Assembly: GCA_017397205.1 (NCBI GenBank)
Contig: JAFQJX010000082.1
Location: 1-6,684 of the forward strand
Source of the DNA: Clostridia bacterium
GTDB taxonomy: Bacteria > Bacillota > Clostridia > Oscillospirales > CAG-272
DNA length: 6,684 nt
Reading direction: 5' to 3'
The notes beneath the pieces are model-generated. The model had not been told where the DNA came from. It searched no databases and was given only the letters and a program-made list of their open reading frames with translations. Shown in pieces: positions 6,301 through 6,684 of this stretch. The translations under genes and the position numbers were made by a program. Position 1 is the first letter of the stretch; each line of letters opens with the position of its first letter.

Positions 6301-6684
6301 ATGTTAGATATTAAGTTTTTGCGGGAAAACCCCGAGCTTGTAAAGGAAAATATTCGCAAGAAGTTTCAGGACCATAAGCTGCCCATGGTGGACGAGGTTA
6401 TCCGTCTGGATGCCGAGAGCCGCCGCTGCAAGGCAGAGGCAGACGCCCTCCGTGCGGACAGAAATCGCCTGTCCAAGCAAATCGGCGCCCTGATGGCGCA
6501 GAAGAAGGTGGAGGAGGCAACCGCCGTCAAGGCGCAGGTCACCGCGAATGCCGAGCGCCTGGCTGAGCTTGAAAAGCAGGAGGCAGAGCTTCAGGCAGAG
6601 GTCAAGCGCCTGATGATGATCATCCCCAACATCATTGACCCCTCCGTCCCGATTGGCAAGGACGACAGCGAAAACGTAGAGGTC
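6301..6684 (+). CDS. serS: Serine--tRNA ligase (partial, C-terminus off the right edge)
   Basis: N-terminal 128 residues of seryl-tRNA synthetase, a homodimeric class II cytoplasmic enzyme that charges tRNA-Ser (and tRNA-Sec where present). The start MLDIKFLRENPELVKENIRK is the hallmark SerRS N-terminus. Residues 30-105 are highly charged and heptad-like (RCKAEADALRADRN, then AERLAELEKQEAELQAEV), forming the antiparallel coiled-coil arm that grips the long variable arm of tRNA-Ser. MMMIPNIIDPSVPIGKDDSE (105-124) marks the junction to the catalytic core. Bacterial SerRS is about 420-430 residues, so some 70% lies outside the window, including motifs 1-3. No terminator or promoter separates it from pheT (14-base gap), so co-transcription is inferred. 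Confidence 0.96.
   Translation, partial: MLDIKFLRENPELVKENIRKKFQDHKLPMVDEVIRLDAESRRCKAEADALRADRNRLSKQIGALMAQKKVEEATAVKAQVTANAERLAELEKQEAELQAEVKRLMMIIPNIIDPSVPIGKDDSENVEV

Overview
The window looks like an ordinary chromosomal segment from a moderately GC-rich member of the Bacillota, most likely class Clostridia. Three things suggest this: very strong AGGAGG-type ribosome binding sites, near-perfect TTGACA/TATAAT promoters in short AT-rich gaps between GC-rich genes, and the sequence style of the topoisomerase and PheS/PheT proteins. The lineage is inferred from protein character only; the sequence contains no rRNA or other phylogenetic marker.

Layout. Positions 1-1870 (minus strand) hold the first 623 codons of a type IA DNA topoisomerase III-like gene, whose 3' end lies beyond the left edge. 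A 118-bp divergent intergenic region (1871-1988) carries two back-to-back sigma-A-type promoters whose -35 boxes form one perfect inverted repeat. Positions 1989-2708 (plus) encode a 239-residue calcineurin-like metallophosphoesterase, which ends at a clear rho-independent terminator (2714-2742). After an AT-rich gap with a perfect-consensus promoter (2773-2801) comes a plus-strand aminoacyl-tRNA synthetase operon: pheS (2838-3866), pheT (3881-6286) and the first 128 codons of serS (6301 to the right edge). The gaps within this operon are only 14 nt each and each contains the ribosome binding site of the next gene.

How the genes work together. PheS and PheT form the alpha2-beta2 phenylalanyl-tRNA synthetase. 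SerS charges tRNA-Ser and appears to be co-transcribed with them, so this is a small translation-supply operon. The topoisomerase and the phosphoesterase are separate transcription units with no visible functional link to it beyond adjacency.

I see no mobile element, CRISPR array, tRNA, rRNA, riboswitch or T-box leader, and no convincing new biological system. The points worth a second look are regulatory (the divergent promoter palindrome; a synthetase operon with a strong promoter and no T-box) or protein-level (variant motifs in the topoisomerase and PheS; an unanchored phosphoesterase).
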